Positions 1 through 6,100 are shown, numbered from the stretch's first letter. The stretch is 6,163 bases of DNA from Planctomycetota bacterium (GCA_024278285.1 JAJRTM010000663.1:1-6163), one strand, 5' to 3'. Translations and numbers: made by a program. The notes: generated by a model from the letters alone, not told the origin.

Positions 1-1
1 A

Positions 2-1072
2 TTCGAAGCCAGGTTCAATAAATTCTCGCCGTTGTTTTGGCCTGCATTTTTATATCTATTCGCGTTTGTGCTGGCGATATTTGGCTGGTTATTACCTTCT
101 GCAATGAACGTGTTAAACCGCAGTGCGTTGGTGCTGATCGTGTTGACATTCTGTGTTCATAGCTGGGCACTTTGGGCGAGGATTGAAATATCCGGGCGGC
201 CTCCGGTAACGAATCTGTATTCGTCAGCGGTCTTCATTGGATGGGCCGGCGTGTTGTGTGGCTTAATTCTGGAACTGATCTTCAAACGAGGAATTGGCAT
301 CGTCCTGGCGACAGCAGCCGGGTTTGCTTCACTTTGGATCGCTCACGGACTGGCTGGCGATGGAGATACCTTTGTTGTTCTGCAAGCCGTGCTTGATACA
401 CAGTTTTGGCTCAGTACCCATGTTGTATGTATCACGCTCGGTTACGCGGCGACGTTTATTGCAGGGATTTTGGGTTTGATTTACATCAGCAGAAAAAATC
501 CGATTGCCCTGTTTGTTGTTGCAGCTGCCGTTGGAGTGGCTGTGGGCATAGAAGGGATTGATCAGGTTCCACGTGTGATTCGAAAAATAATTCCCATGCT
601 TATTGTAGCCATTCCTGTTTATCTACTTTACGGGAAATCTCCGTTTCGAATGTCTCAATCAATGGAGAAATCCTTTGATCGAATGATCTACGGCACGCTT
701 TGCTTTGCGTTATGGTTCAGTTTTGTTGGAACCGTTCTGGGTGGATTATGGGCCGATGATTCCTGGGGACGTTTTTGGGGATGGGATCCGAAAGAAAACG
801 GGGCGCTCATTATTGTCCTTTGGGTCGCGCTGGTTCTGCATGCCCGCTGGGATAAAATGGTAAAAACTCGCGGGCTGGCCATGCTGGCTGTGGGAGGAAA
901 CATCACAACTGCCTGGAGTTGGTTCGGCGTTAACGAACTTGGTGTCGGACTACATGCTTACGGGTTCACCGAAGGAGTCTTGTTTTACCTCTCGCTGTTC
1001 GTACTCAGCCAGATTGCAATGATAATACTCGGCATCTGGGGGACTGCAGAAGACCAAGTCTCCACGAGTTAA
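2..1072 (+). CDS. ccsA: Cytochrome c biogenesis protein CcsA (ResC) domain, 5'-truncated, probably the C-terminal half of a fused CcsB-CcsA protein
   Basis: Polytopic inner-membrane protein of System II cytochrome c maturation, which brings heme to the outer face of the membrane for attachment to apocytochrome CxxCH motifs. Numbering from the codon at 2-4, the four family histidines are visible: H53 and H280 in membrane segments (TM-His), and H140 (motif LSTHV) and H318 (motif GLHAYGF) on the outer side (P-His). The tryptophan-rich heme-binding WWD motif, WGRFWGWDPKE, starts at residue 255. PVTNLYSS near residue 68 is also typical of the family. The frame is open to the left edge without a stop, so the gene starts outside the window. 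A TTG at 32 could serve as a start, but it has no Shine-Dalgarno sequence and open frame precedes it. An apparent extra pair of hydrophobic segments lies at about 166-182 and 196-211. The missing part is probably a ResB/CcsB domain, but this cannot be seen. The gene converges on the - strand block. Confidence 0.93.
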   Translation, partial: FEARFNKFSPLFWPAFLYLFAFVLAIFGWLLPSAMNVLNRSALVLIVLTFCVHSWALWARIEISGRPPVTNLYSSAVFIGWAGVLCGLILELIFKRGIGIVLATAAGFASLWIAHGLAGDGDTFVVLQAVLDTQFWLSTHVVCITLGYAATFIAGILGLIYISRKNPIALFVVAAAVGVAVGIEGIDQVPRVIRKIIPMLIVAIPVYLLYGKSPFRMSQSMEKSFDRMIYGTLCFALWFSFVGTVLGGLWADDSWGRFWGWDPKENGALIIVLWVALVLHARWDKMVKTRGLAMLAVGGNITTAWSWFGVNELGVGLHAYGFTEGVLFYLSLFVLSQIAMIILGIWGTAEDQVSTS

Positions 1073-1120
1073 AGATGGGGGGTGGATAAAAAGAGAGAAG
1101 GGCGTGCTTGCATTCTGAGA

Positions 1121-1294
1121 TCAATCTTGTGAATCTTCTTCATCTTGCTTAGAGGCGGCGTCCAGCTTTTTGAACAGACGCAATACATCGCGCGCTCCCA
1201 GCGGAATGACGATCAGTACCAAAATGGCGAAGCTGCCAAAGCCGATGATTAAAACTGTTTCCCAGAATTTTATCCAGGCAGATGCAAGTATCAT
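1121..1294 (-). CDS. Small single-pass membrane protein, probable accessory subunit of the adjacent sodium:solute symporter
   Basis: A 57-residue open frame from ATG (A at 1294) to TGA (1121-1123). The start overlaps the symporter stop by one base (TAATG), and a strong GGAGG (1302-1306) inside the last symporter codons sits 7 bases upstream, so translational coupling is likely. The protein starts MILASAWIKF, has one hydrophobic segment at about residues 13-32, then a basic stretch (R35, R39, K43, K44) and a very acidic tail ending DEEDSQD. By the positive-inside rule the C terminus should be cytoplasmic. Small single-helix proteins encoded directly after SSS and NSS transporters are known, for example MetS of the MetPS methionine transporter, and short SSS accessory proteins occur in many genomes. 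The assignment to such a role is inferred from size, topology and position. I cannot identify a family by sequence alone. Confidence 0.8.
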   Translation of the reverse strand: MILASAWIKFWETVLIIGFGSFAILVLIVIPLGARDVLRLFKKLDAASKQDEEDSQD

Positions 1295-2859
1295 TATTCA
1301 TCCTCCATCGCAATGAATATTTGCTCGCGATCAGGAAACATGAGCGAACCTGCTATAAAGAGCAAGATGCAGATACCAAAAATAGTCAACGTCAACGAAG
1401 GACCGTTGAACCAGTACGTGATCGATGCACCGTACTCGACTTCGTACCACTTTTGAATCGGTTCAACATACAAGCCGGATATCGCGAGTAAGCCGCCGTA
1501 CATCGCCCATAAAGCGCCGCGCGTTGAAGCCCGCTTCCAATACATACCACCAATGAGCGCCGTTGCAGAACCACTTAAATAGACCATGCCGGTGATGCTC
1601 ATATACGTCCAGACGGACTCCGGCAGTTCATACCAGATTCCCCAGACAAGTAGAAATATCCCGATCAACACAACGGAAATTCTTGTGTAAAGAATGCTTT
1701 GCTGATCGGTCAGTTTATCGACACCTTTTAATGGAGCAATAATATCTTGCGAGATAATTGATGCCCAGGAAAGTAGATAACTGTCGTGGGTAGACATAAA
1801 CGCTGCGAGCAATCCCGCGACCAGTAAGCCGAGTAAACCGGTCGGAATAATTTTCCCCAAAAGTAGCGGCATCGCCTGGGAAGCATGCCCGACTGCATTT
1901 TCACCCAGAAAATAGTCGTGTAATTCGGGGTGATGAAAAACGTAGGTATAAGCAGCAATTCCCCAGACGGCGGGTATCGCCATGCGCACAAAAAAACCGG
2001 GGGCACCGAACAGGAAGGTTCGCTTTGTTGTTGCACTATCTTGCGTGGTTAAGGCGCGGGTTGCTTCTGGAGCCCAGCAAATCCCGGCTGTGAAGACAAT
2101 CACAATTTGCCAAATAAAATACGTCCAGCCGTAGCTGTCTGCATGGACGGGATTAAACGCGGCTTCCCCCTTTGAATTTTGCCAGGTGGAAACCATGTTC
2201 GCCCAGCCCAGATTGTTATCCAAATCGGTAAAACAATACCAGAGTCCCAGCCCCAGCCCTAAACTGAGTACCACAAACTGAATGTAATCGGTCACCAGAA
2301 CCGCGACCATTCCTCCCATCACCGTGTAAACCAGCACCATCACGATCAGTAAAGTGGTGATAAGATTCACGGTCAGTTCTGCATCTTCGCCGCCAAAGCC
2401 GGTAGCATAAGTGATGAAAGTCGCTCCCATTTTCGGGAACAGACCCATGTTAAGCACGCCTGCCAGTACCGCGATTAAGCCGGAGGTAATTCTTGTTTGC
2501 CGACTGAATCGCTTTTCGAAATATTCGGGCAGCGTCGTCAGTTTCATTTCCCGCAAGCGTTTGATTGCAAAGCCGCTTGTGCCGAGAAACAGGTAGACGA
2601 TAAATGCAATGAGCGGGACAACCAGATAGCTGAACCCTTTGGTAAAGCCATCCATCGAAGCATACATCAACGTGACCAGCCCGAGACCAGTCCCGATGAA
2701 GCTGGCAATACTTAATGCGGTCCCTGCCCCACGCCCACCCACCAGGTAGTCGGAAGCATTATGCACGTGCTTGTTGACATACATGCCAAGCAAACCGGTC
2801 CCGACCAGATAAACGACGACGATCACCCAGTCGAGATTTGTAAATTGAGTTTCAAACAT
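1294..2859 (-). CDS. Sodium:solute symporter family (SSS/SSF) transporter
   Basis: A 521-residue inner-membrane secondary transporter of the SSS family (the proline, pantothenate and sugar symporter fold, LeuT-like), with about 13 hydrophobic segments. Family features seen: an extracellular N terminus followed by a first helix; the DYLVGGR segment at 37-43, before a helix rich in Gly and Ser; YTVMGGMVAVLVTDYIQ at 178-194, matching the conserved helix with the Thr-Asp-x-x-Gln motif; and GLLGLLVAGLLAAFMSTHDS at 341-360, the helix that usually supplies Na2-site sodium ligands (here S356 and T357). Length is normal for the family. The ATG at 2859 is the first suitable start; only a weak GGGA (2867-2870) precedes it, partly inside a stem-loop. 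The substrate cannot be deduced. The gene follows lptE by 35 bases and overlaps a small membrane-protein gene at its end, which may be a partner subunit. Confidence 0.92.
   Translation of the reverse strand: MFETQFTNLDWVIVVVYLVGTGLLGMYVNKHVHNASDYLVGGRGAGTALSIASFIGTGLGLVTLMYASMDGFTKGFSYLVVPLIAFIVYLFLGTSGFAIKRLREMKLTTLPEYFEKRFSRQTRITSGLIAVLAGVLNMGLFPKMGATFITYATGFGGEDAELTVNLITTLLIVMVLVYTVMGGMVAVLVTDYIQFVVLSLGLGLGLWYCFTDLDNNLGWANMVSTWQNSKGEAAFNPVHADSYGWTYFIWQIVIVFTAGICWAPEATRALTTQDSATTKRTFLFGAPGFFVRMAIPAVWGIAAYTYVFHHPELHDYFLGENAVGHASQAMPLLLGKIIPTGLLGLLVAGLLAAFMSTHDSYLLSWASIISQDIIAPLKGVDKLTDQQSILYTRISVVLIGIFLLVWGIWYELPESVWTYMSITGMVYLSGSATALIGGMYWKRASTRGALWAMYGGLLAISGLYVEPIQKWYEVEYGASITYWFNGPSLTLTIFGICILLFIAGSLMFPDREQIFIAMEDE
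1302..1306 (-). promoter_or_regulatory. Shine-Dalgarno site of the small symporter-associated gene
   Basis: GGAGG on the - strand, 7 bases before the ATG at 1294, lies within the final codons of the symporter gene (Met-Glu-Asp-Glu). It is the strongest ribosome binding site in the window and is the main evidence that the short overlapping frame is translated. Confidence 0.75.
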
Positions 2860-2868
2860 AATCAGATC

Positions 2869-2891
2869 CCAGAACTAGAATTAGCTTCTGG
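2869..2891 (-). promoter_or_regulatory. Stem-loop between lptE and the symporter gene, next to the symporter start
   Basis: On the - strand CCAGAAGCTA pairs with TAGTTCTGG: 9 base pairs, one bulged G and a 4-base ATTC loop. It begins 3 bases after the lptE stop and ends 9 bases before the symporter ATG. The 3' arm contains two of the three G's of the only Shine-Dalgarno-like sequence (GGGA, 2867-2870). No T-run follows, so it is not a typical terminator. It may protect mRNA ends or dampen symporter translation; the role is inferred. Confidence 0.5.
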
Positions 2892-2894
2892 AAT

Positions 2895-3449
2895 CTACCA
2901 AGGTGTTTCCATTTTGTCTACTATCCTGCGTGCCAACTGCGTAATTGCTTCCTGCTTGGCGGTTGCGTAAGACTGACCAATTTCAGGAGCGAAATTTGCC
3001 TGCGAAAGAAGTTGATGCGTTTTTTGATCGATCGGGACCGAACTTTGTGCAATCAAATTTCTGCCACGCAAATCTTCCCAGAGAATTTCTACTGCAAAAG
3101 AAAGCTGCAACTGACGAGCATCATCAAAACGAGTTTCGCCTAATACATCTTTACGAATTTCGATCAGCTTGCCGGTCAGCCGGGTATCTGCACGGTCTGA
3201 ACTGGAAAGACGAAACGGCGTGCGAGACTGGATTTCTTTTTGAACCGCTTCTGTCAATTCGATATTCACATGACGACGAGATAAATCGGAAGTGAAAATC
3301 GGCACATGCACCGTGCGAATCTCCGGATCGTACGTGCCACCGACCATGTATCCACAGCCACTATGCGCGCACAATAACGTAAACAAACAGAGAAAGAAAA
3401 CCGTTCTCGATTGTAAACTGCTAGTCGATGTTTTGAGTTGTCCGACCAT
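2895..3449 (-). CDS. lptE: LPS-assembly lipoprotein LptE-like protein
   Basis: A 184-residue predicted outer-membrane lipoprotein. LptE plugs and stabilises the LptD barrel that places lipopolysaccharide in the outer leaflet. The N terminus has basic residues (K6, R15), a hydrophobic stretch at about 17-28, and a lipobox-like HSGC with the lipidated cysteine at C32; His at the -3 position is unusual. The mature part opens CGYMVGGTY, the usual LptE-type start (CGY, then a Gly-rich turn). It continues with a strand pattern (TVHVPIFTSD), a helix (IELTEAVQKEIQSRT), a DTRLTGKLIEI strand, and a C-terminal amphipathic helix with alanines. A Shine-Dalgarno AAGGGA (3456-3461) precedes the ATG at 3449. 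The gene lies between a TPR lipoprotein and a symporter on the same strand. The family call is good; function in LPS export by this organism is inferred. Confidence 0.85.
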   Translation of the reverse strand: MVGQLKTSTSSLQSRTVFFLCLFTLLCAHSGCGYMVGGTYDPEIRTVHVPIFTSDLSRRHVNIELTEAVQKEIQSRTPFRLSSSDRADTRLTGKLIEIRKDVLGETRFDDARQLQLSFAVEILWEDLRGRNLIAQSSVPIDQKTHQLLSQANFAPEIGQSYATAKQEAITQLARRIVDKMETPW

Positions 3450-3502
3450 TATTTTTCCCTTCCAACAATAGCAGACAAGCCGCGCCGGTAATGCGTAACA
3501 TG

Positions 3503-3562
3503 TCAGGCTGGAAAGCCTAACCTACTTTTTTCCTAACGCCCAACGCCTAATCTCTAACGCCT
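3503..3562. repeat. REP-like intergenic element: stem-loop plus three AACGCC repeats
   Basis: AGGCT (3505-3509) and AGCCT (3514-3518) form a 5-bp stem around a GGAA loop, within the string TGTCAGGCTGGAAAGCCTAA. A T-run (3526-3531) follows, then three copies of AACGCC at 3535-3540, 3542-3547 and 3556-3561, two of them preceded by T and two followed by T. Similar strings (read on the - strand as TTAGGCTTTCCAGCCTGA) are, to my recollection, dispersed between genes in planctomycete genomes. That it is a dispersed repeat cannot be shown from one copy. It lies in the 115-base gap between the TPR gene and lptE. Confidence 0.45.
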
Positions 3563-3564
3563 AT

Positions 3565-5151
3565 CTACTCTCCTCCCAGTGTTAATTTCACACGACCAGG
3601 TTCAGAAGTATCTTTTTGTGGCGAAGTTGGTAATGGCTTGGGCACAAACTCTTCTTTGGGATCTTTCGACCAGCGTGGTAACAAATTGGGAACTGGAATT
3701 GGTTTCAGTCTGGGCATTCTGAACCCACCTTCTTTTTTCGGTGCTTGTTGTTTGTTATCAGGTGTCTCTGGAGTCAGGCTCTGGATTTTTGGTGGGGCAG
3801 AAGGAGTTTGCATCGGGCTGGGTGGCGGCAGTTCGTCAAGCGATTCAATCGAATCTGCATCGACACCTTCCAACGCAAGCACTAATGGGTTTTTCTTGCG
3901 ATATTCAGGAAGTTTAGCCAACAAGCCGCGTGCTTTTCCTGCATATTTTGAGTTGGGGTACGTATTGATAATATGGTAGCAGGTCATTTCGACGGCTTCA
4001 AATCGACCTTTACGCAACCAGAAAATCGCACGATTGAAATTGCGAGCCACCGTTTTATCATCGATATCTTGCAACCCTTGTTGCAAACGTTTTTTCTCTT
4101 CAACAGTGGCATTGGGGAAAAGGTTCATCGCCATCAGTTGCAGTTGACGCGATTCGGTTAAACTTTTTCCATCGTAGGAGGCTCCCTGGTACGAAGCCTG
4201 GCTGACATACGCTCCCAGCACATACGCATCTTTGGCGTGCGGGCTTTGCGGGAATTCTTCGCGAAGCAGGCGGTACGTTTCAGCCGCCTCGGAGTAACGT
4301 CCGGTGCGCAGTTGATGACTGGCGGTAAACATCAAAGCATCGTCAGCTAATTTTCCTGTGGGATCATTCAGCCAGATCGCCTTGAGTGCTTCGAGCGCTC
4401 GCCCTTCGGTATCTGTCAGCGGGCGTTTTTTATCGCTGAAATTGAAAAATGAATGTTTTTTGTAATCATTACCTGAAACAACTTTCGGTTTCGATGCCCG
4501 ACCATGATCCGAATAAGCTGCCAGTTCAACATCACTCGATTTCGCCACCTTGAAATCCATCCAGATCATCGCGATATCGAACAGTCGTTTTGTAGATTTA
4601 TCCATATGCCTGGTGTTTGGGAATTCTTTTAACAGCAACAAATAATTCGTTTCTGCAGCAGGTAATTCGTCCTGCTTGTATTGAGTTTCTGCGAGCATGA
4701 ACAAAGAATCTTCTCGTAGTGGTGAATCGCTGTAGCTGGCTTTAAGTTCGCTGCGTGCTTTGAATAAATCTTTCCACCTTCGCTTACGGATAAAGCCAGA
4801 ATCATCCAGCTTGTGATCATCTGCAATTTTTTTGAATTTCTGTTCCGCAGCAGCAAAGTTACTTTCGTCGTAAAGCCGTTTTGCTGCATTGAATTCGCTG
4901 AAATTCTGGACGTCTTTTGCTCGCAAGCTGTTCGAAGGATGCCCTGTTTGCAGCACTCGTTCCATCGGCCCTTTGACGTTATCGATAGAAGCTGTTTGTG
5001 CCTCCCGGCTGAAGGGATCGTGTAAAGCAGTCGCATCTTTTCGATGCAAAAGCCCCTGGCATCCTACAGCGCAGCAAAGCAGCCAGCCGGTCAGCCCGAC
5101 TTTTCGCCAGCTCTTATTGTCAGCGGAAATCCGCATGTTTATTCGTTTCAT
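3565..5151 (-). CDS. TPR-containing outer-membrane-type lipoprotein (BamD/CpoB-like architecture)
   Basis: A 528-residue predicted lipoprotein when started at the ATG at 5151. That start has AAGGA (5159-5163) 7 bases upstream. The frame continues 40 codons further to a TTG at 5271, but this has no good ribosome site and would place a long polar tail before the signal peptide. The signal is basic (K2, R3, R7, K13, R16, K17), then hydrophobic at about 18-29, with lipobox AVGC and lipidated C31. The body holds helix-pair repeats of TPR type: about 85-115, 146-180 (ending LLKEFPNT), 268-303 (ending REEFPQSP) and 370-405 (ending NTYPNSKYAGKA). The x-x-F/Y-P-x-S/T repeat ends resemble BamD/YfiO and CpoB repeats. 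Residues 440-528 are rich in Pro and Lys and probably disordered. The protein is twice the length of BamD, so it is not called bamD. The nearby lptE suggests a role in envelope assembly, but the true function is unknown. Confidence 0.82.
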   Translation of the reverse strand: MKRINMRISADNKSWRKVGLTGWLLCCAVGCQGLLHRKDATALHDPFSREAQTASIDNVKGPMERVLQTGHPSNSLRAKDVQNFSEFNAAKRLYDESNFAAAEQKFKKIADDHKLDDSGFIRKRRWKDLFKARSELKASYSDSPLREDSLFMLAETQYKQDELPAAETNYLLLLKEFPNTRHMDKSTKRLFDIAMIWMDFKVAKSSDVELAAYSDHGRASKPKVVSGNDYKKHSFFNFSDKKRPLTDTEGRALEALKAIWLNDPTGKLADDALMFTASHQLRTGRYSEAAETYRLLREEFPQSPHAKDAYVLGAYVSQASYQGASYDGKSLTESRQLQLMAMNLFPNATVEEKKRLQQGLQDIDDKTVARNFNRAIFWLRKGRFEAVEMTCYHIINTYPNSKYAGKARGLLAKLPEYRKKNPLVLALEGVDADSIESLDELPPPSPMQTPSAPPKIQSLTPETPDNKQQAPKKEGGFRMPRLKPIPVPNLLPRWSKDPKEEFVPKPLPTSPQKDTSEPGRVKLTLGGE

Positions 5152-5158
5152 ATTATTT

Positions 5159-5163
5159 TCCTT
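5159..5163 (-). promoter_or_regulatory. Shine-Dalgarno site that decides the TPR lipoprotein start
   Basis: AAGGA on the - strand, 7 bases before the ATG at 5151. It selects this start over the upstream in-frame TTG (5271) and over the ATG five codons downstream (5136), neither of which has a comparable site. Confidence 0.65.
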
Positions 5164-5165
5164 GA

Positions 5166-5186
5166 TCTCTCGGGGGGAATGAGAGA
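5166..5186 (-). promoter_or_regulatory. Short hairpin in the leader of the TPR lipoprotein gene
   Basis: On the - strand TCTCTC and GAGAGA form a 6-bp stem around a 9-base loop containing six C's. It lies just upstream of the AAGGA ribosome site. No T-run follows, so it is not a standard terminator for recO. The structure is visible; a role in mRNA stability or translation is only a guess. Confidence 0.3.
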
Positions 5187-5274
5187 ACCGTGGAATTAAG
5201 TGGTTGCCACACGCAGAACGGTGCCGCAAAGAAGGGAGGTTTTGATTATTTTCGTCGGGATAATAACGCAATTC

Positions 5275-6024
5275 TCAGAATTGAAGATAGCCCAACATGG
5301 TAGGTCGCCGATCCGAAACCTGCGAAATGAGCGCAGTCATCAAATGGCGAAGTGATTTATATTGTCCGGGGGTAATGGTTTCAGTAAACGGGGTCTCTAA
5401 AGGAGTCTCAACCAGTCTGCGCAACAGCATCAAAAACTGCCCCGTCAAAACACGAGAAGCTTGTTCCGATTGCCGACATTGCGAACAAAGTAAAACTCCC
5501 TGCTGAATCCACAAAGACCAGTTTTCACGGTCATTCTGTACAGAACGCCCGCACTGACATTGCTCAAATTCCGGCAATAACCCCAACATCTGCAAGGTTT
5601 GCAATTCGAATCGCAACACAGGCAGGCGAAAATCCTCACAGGTTTCAAGGGCATTCAACGTTTGAATAGCCGCTTCATACCAGTGGGGATACGGGTCAAA
5701 TTCCTCGGAAAACAATTGAAGCAGTTCCGCCACGTACATTCCGCCATAGTGCACGTTCATATCACGCGACTGGAAACGGAACCGTTTGACAAGCCTGGCT
5801 TCAGTGAGAATATCGAGACTGGAAGTAGATTTATGAAGGAAAACTATCTGACATTGCGTCAACAGGTCAATAGCAGCCTCAAAAGACCCCTTGAGGCGCT
5901 TCGCTCCCTTCGCCATAACTGATATTTTACCAAAATCGCGTGTAAAAAATGTAACGACTCGGCTCGTTTCACTAAAATCCGCCTGCCGAATGACCAATCC
6001 CTCTGTTTTTTCACTCGATGACAT
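5275..6024 (-). CDS. recO: DNA repair protein RecO
   Basis: A 249-residue recombination mediator of the RecFOR pathway, which helps load RecA on SSB-coated single-stranded DNA and anneals strands in the cytoplasm. The N-terminal OB-fold region (about 1-80) has the family start: KTEGLVIRQADFSETS, then VVTFFTRDFGKISVMAKGAKR, where the basic residues usually contact DNA. The helical C-terminal domain follows, with the conserved FELQTLQMLGLLPEF at about 139-153. A zinc-finger-like set of cysteines is present: C156 and C158, then C180 and C183, with the GVLLCSQC segment typical of the family. The first pair is spaced CxC rather than the common CxxC. Length is normal (about 240-260). The ATG at 6024 fits the family start, but no good Shine-Dalgarno is near; AAGGA at 6044-6048 is too far (19 bases). 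It is the first gene of the - strand block within the window. Confidence 0.93.
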   Translation of the reverse strand: MSSSEKTEGLVIRQADFSETSRVVTFFTRDFGKISVMAKGAKRLKGSFEAAIDLLTQCQIVFLHKSTSSLDILTEARLVKRFRFQSRDMNVHYGGMYVAELLQLFSEEFDPYPHWYEAAIQTLNALETCEDFRLPVLRFELQTLQMLGLLPEFEQCQCGRSVQNDRENWSLWIQQGVLLCSQCRQSEQASRVLTGQFLMLLRRLVETPLETPFTETITPGQYKSLRHLMTALISQVSDRRPTMLGYLQF

Positions 6025-6048
6025 AAATTCGACTTTTACTTTATCCTT

Positions 6049-6079
6049 AACACGGTCGCTGTAGAAACACGGTTGCTGT
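6049..6079. repeat. Two tandem copies of a 14-base motif upstream of recO
   Basis: AACACGGTCGCTGT (6049-6062) and AACACGGTTGCTGT (6066-6079) match at 13 of 14 positions with a 17-base period. They lie 25-55 bases before the recO start. They could be paired protein-binding sites or a small local duplication; the sequence alone does not tell which. Confidence 0.6.
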
Positions 6080-6100
6080 TAATTTGTTTAACGGCAAGCC
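6071..6100. repeat. Imperfect inverted repeat upstream of recO
   Basis: GGTTGCTGTTAA (6071-6082) and TTAACGGCAAGCC (6088-6100) are inverted repeats around a 5-base TTTGT spacer, with one mismatch (a possible wobble pair) and one extra base. The inner arms GTTAA/TTAAC are perfect. It is not followed by a T-run on either strand, so it is more likely an operator or mRNA leader structure than a terminator. It overlaps the second copy of the 14-mer. Confidence 0.55.

Noticed and set aside
32..34. TTG as the true start of ccsA
   Set aside because: The frame is open to the left edge, no Shine-Dalgarno precedes the TTG, and CcsA is often fused to CcsB, so the gene is treated as 5'-truncated.
1073..1120. 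Bidirectional terminator between the convergent genes
   Set aside because: The 48-base gap has a T-rich stretch on the - strand but I find no stem before it, and no stem-loop on the + strand.
2945..3295. A 116-residue + strand frame opposite lptE
   Set aside because: It is antisense to a well-supported gene, resembles no family I know and has no ribosome site; it is a shadow of the coding strand.
3505..3531. Stem-loop plus T-run as a rho-independent terminator
   Set aside because: The T-run follows the stem on the + strand only, where no gene ends; for the - strand genes it lies on the wrong side.
4629..5036. A 135-residue - strand frame inside the TPR gene
   Set aside because: It is an out-of-frame overlap with the TPR lipoprotein, with Cys/Ser-rich low-quality sequence and no domain.
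5152..5271. N-terminal extension of the TPR lipoprotein from a TTG at 5271
   Set aside because: It adds 40 polar residues before a clear lipoprotein signal peptide, while the ATG at 5151 has a well-spaced AAGGA.
5599..5922. A 107-residue + strand frame opposite recO
   Set aside because: It lies entirely antisense to recO and shows no recognisable motif or start signal.
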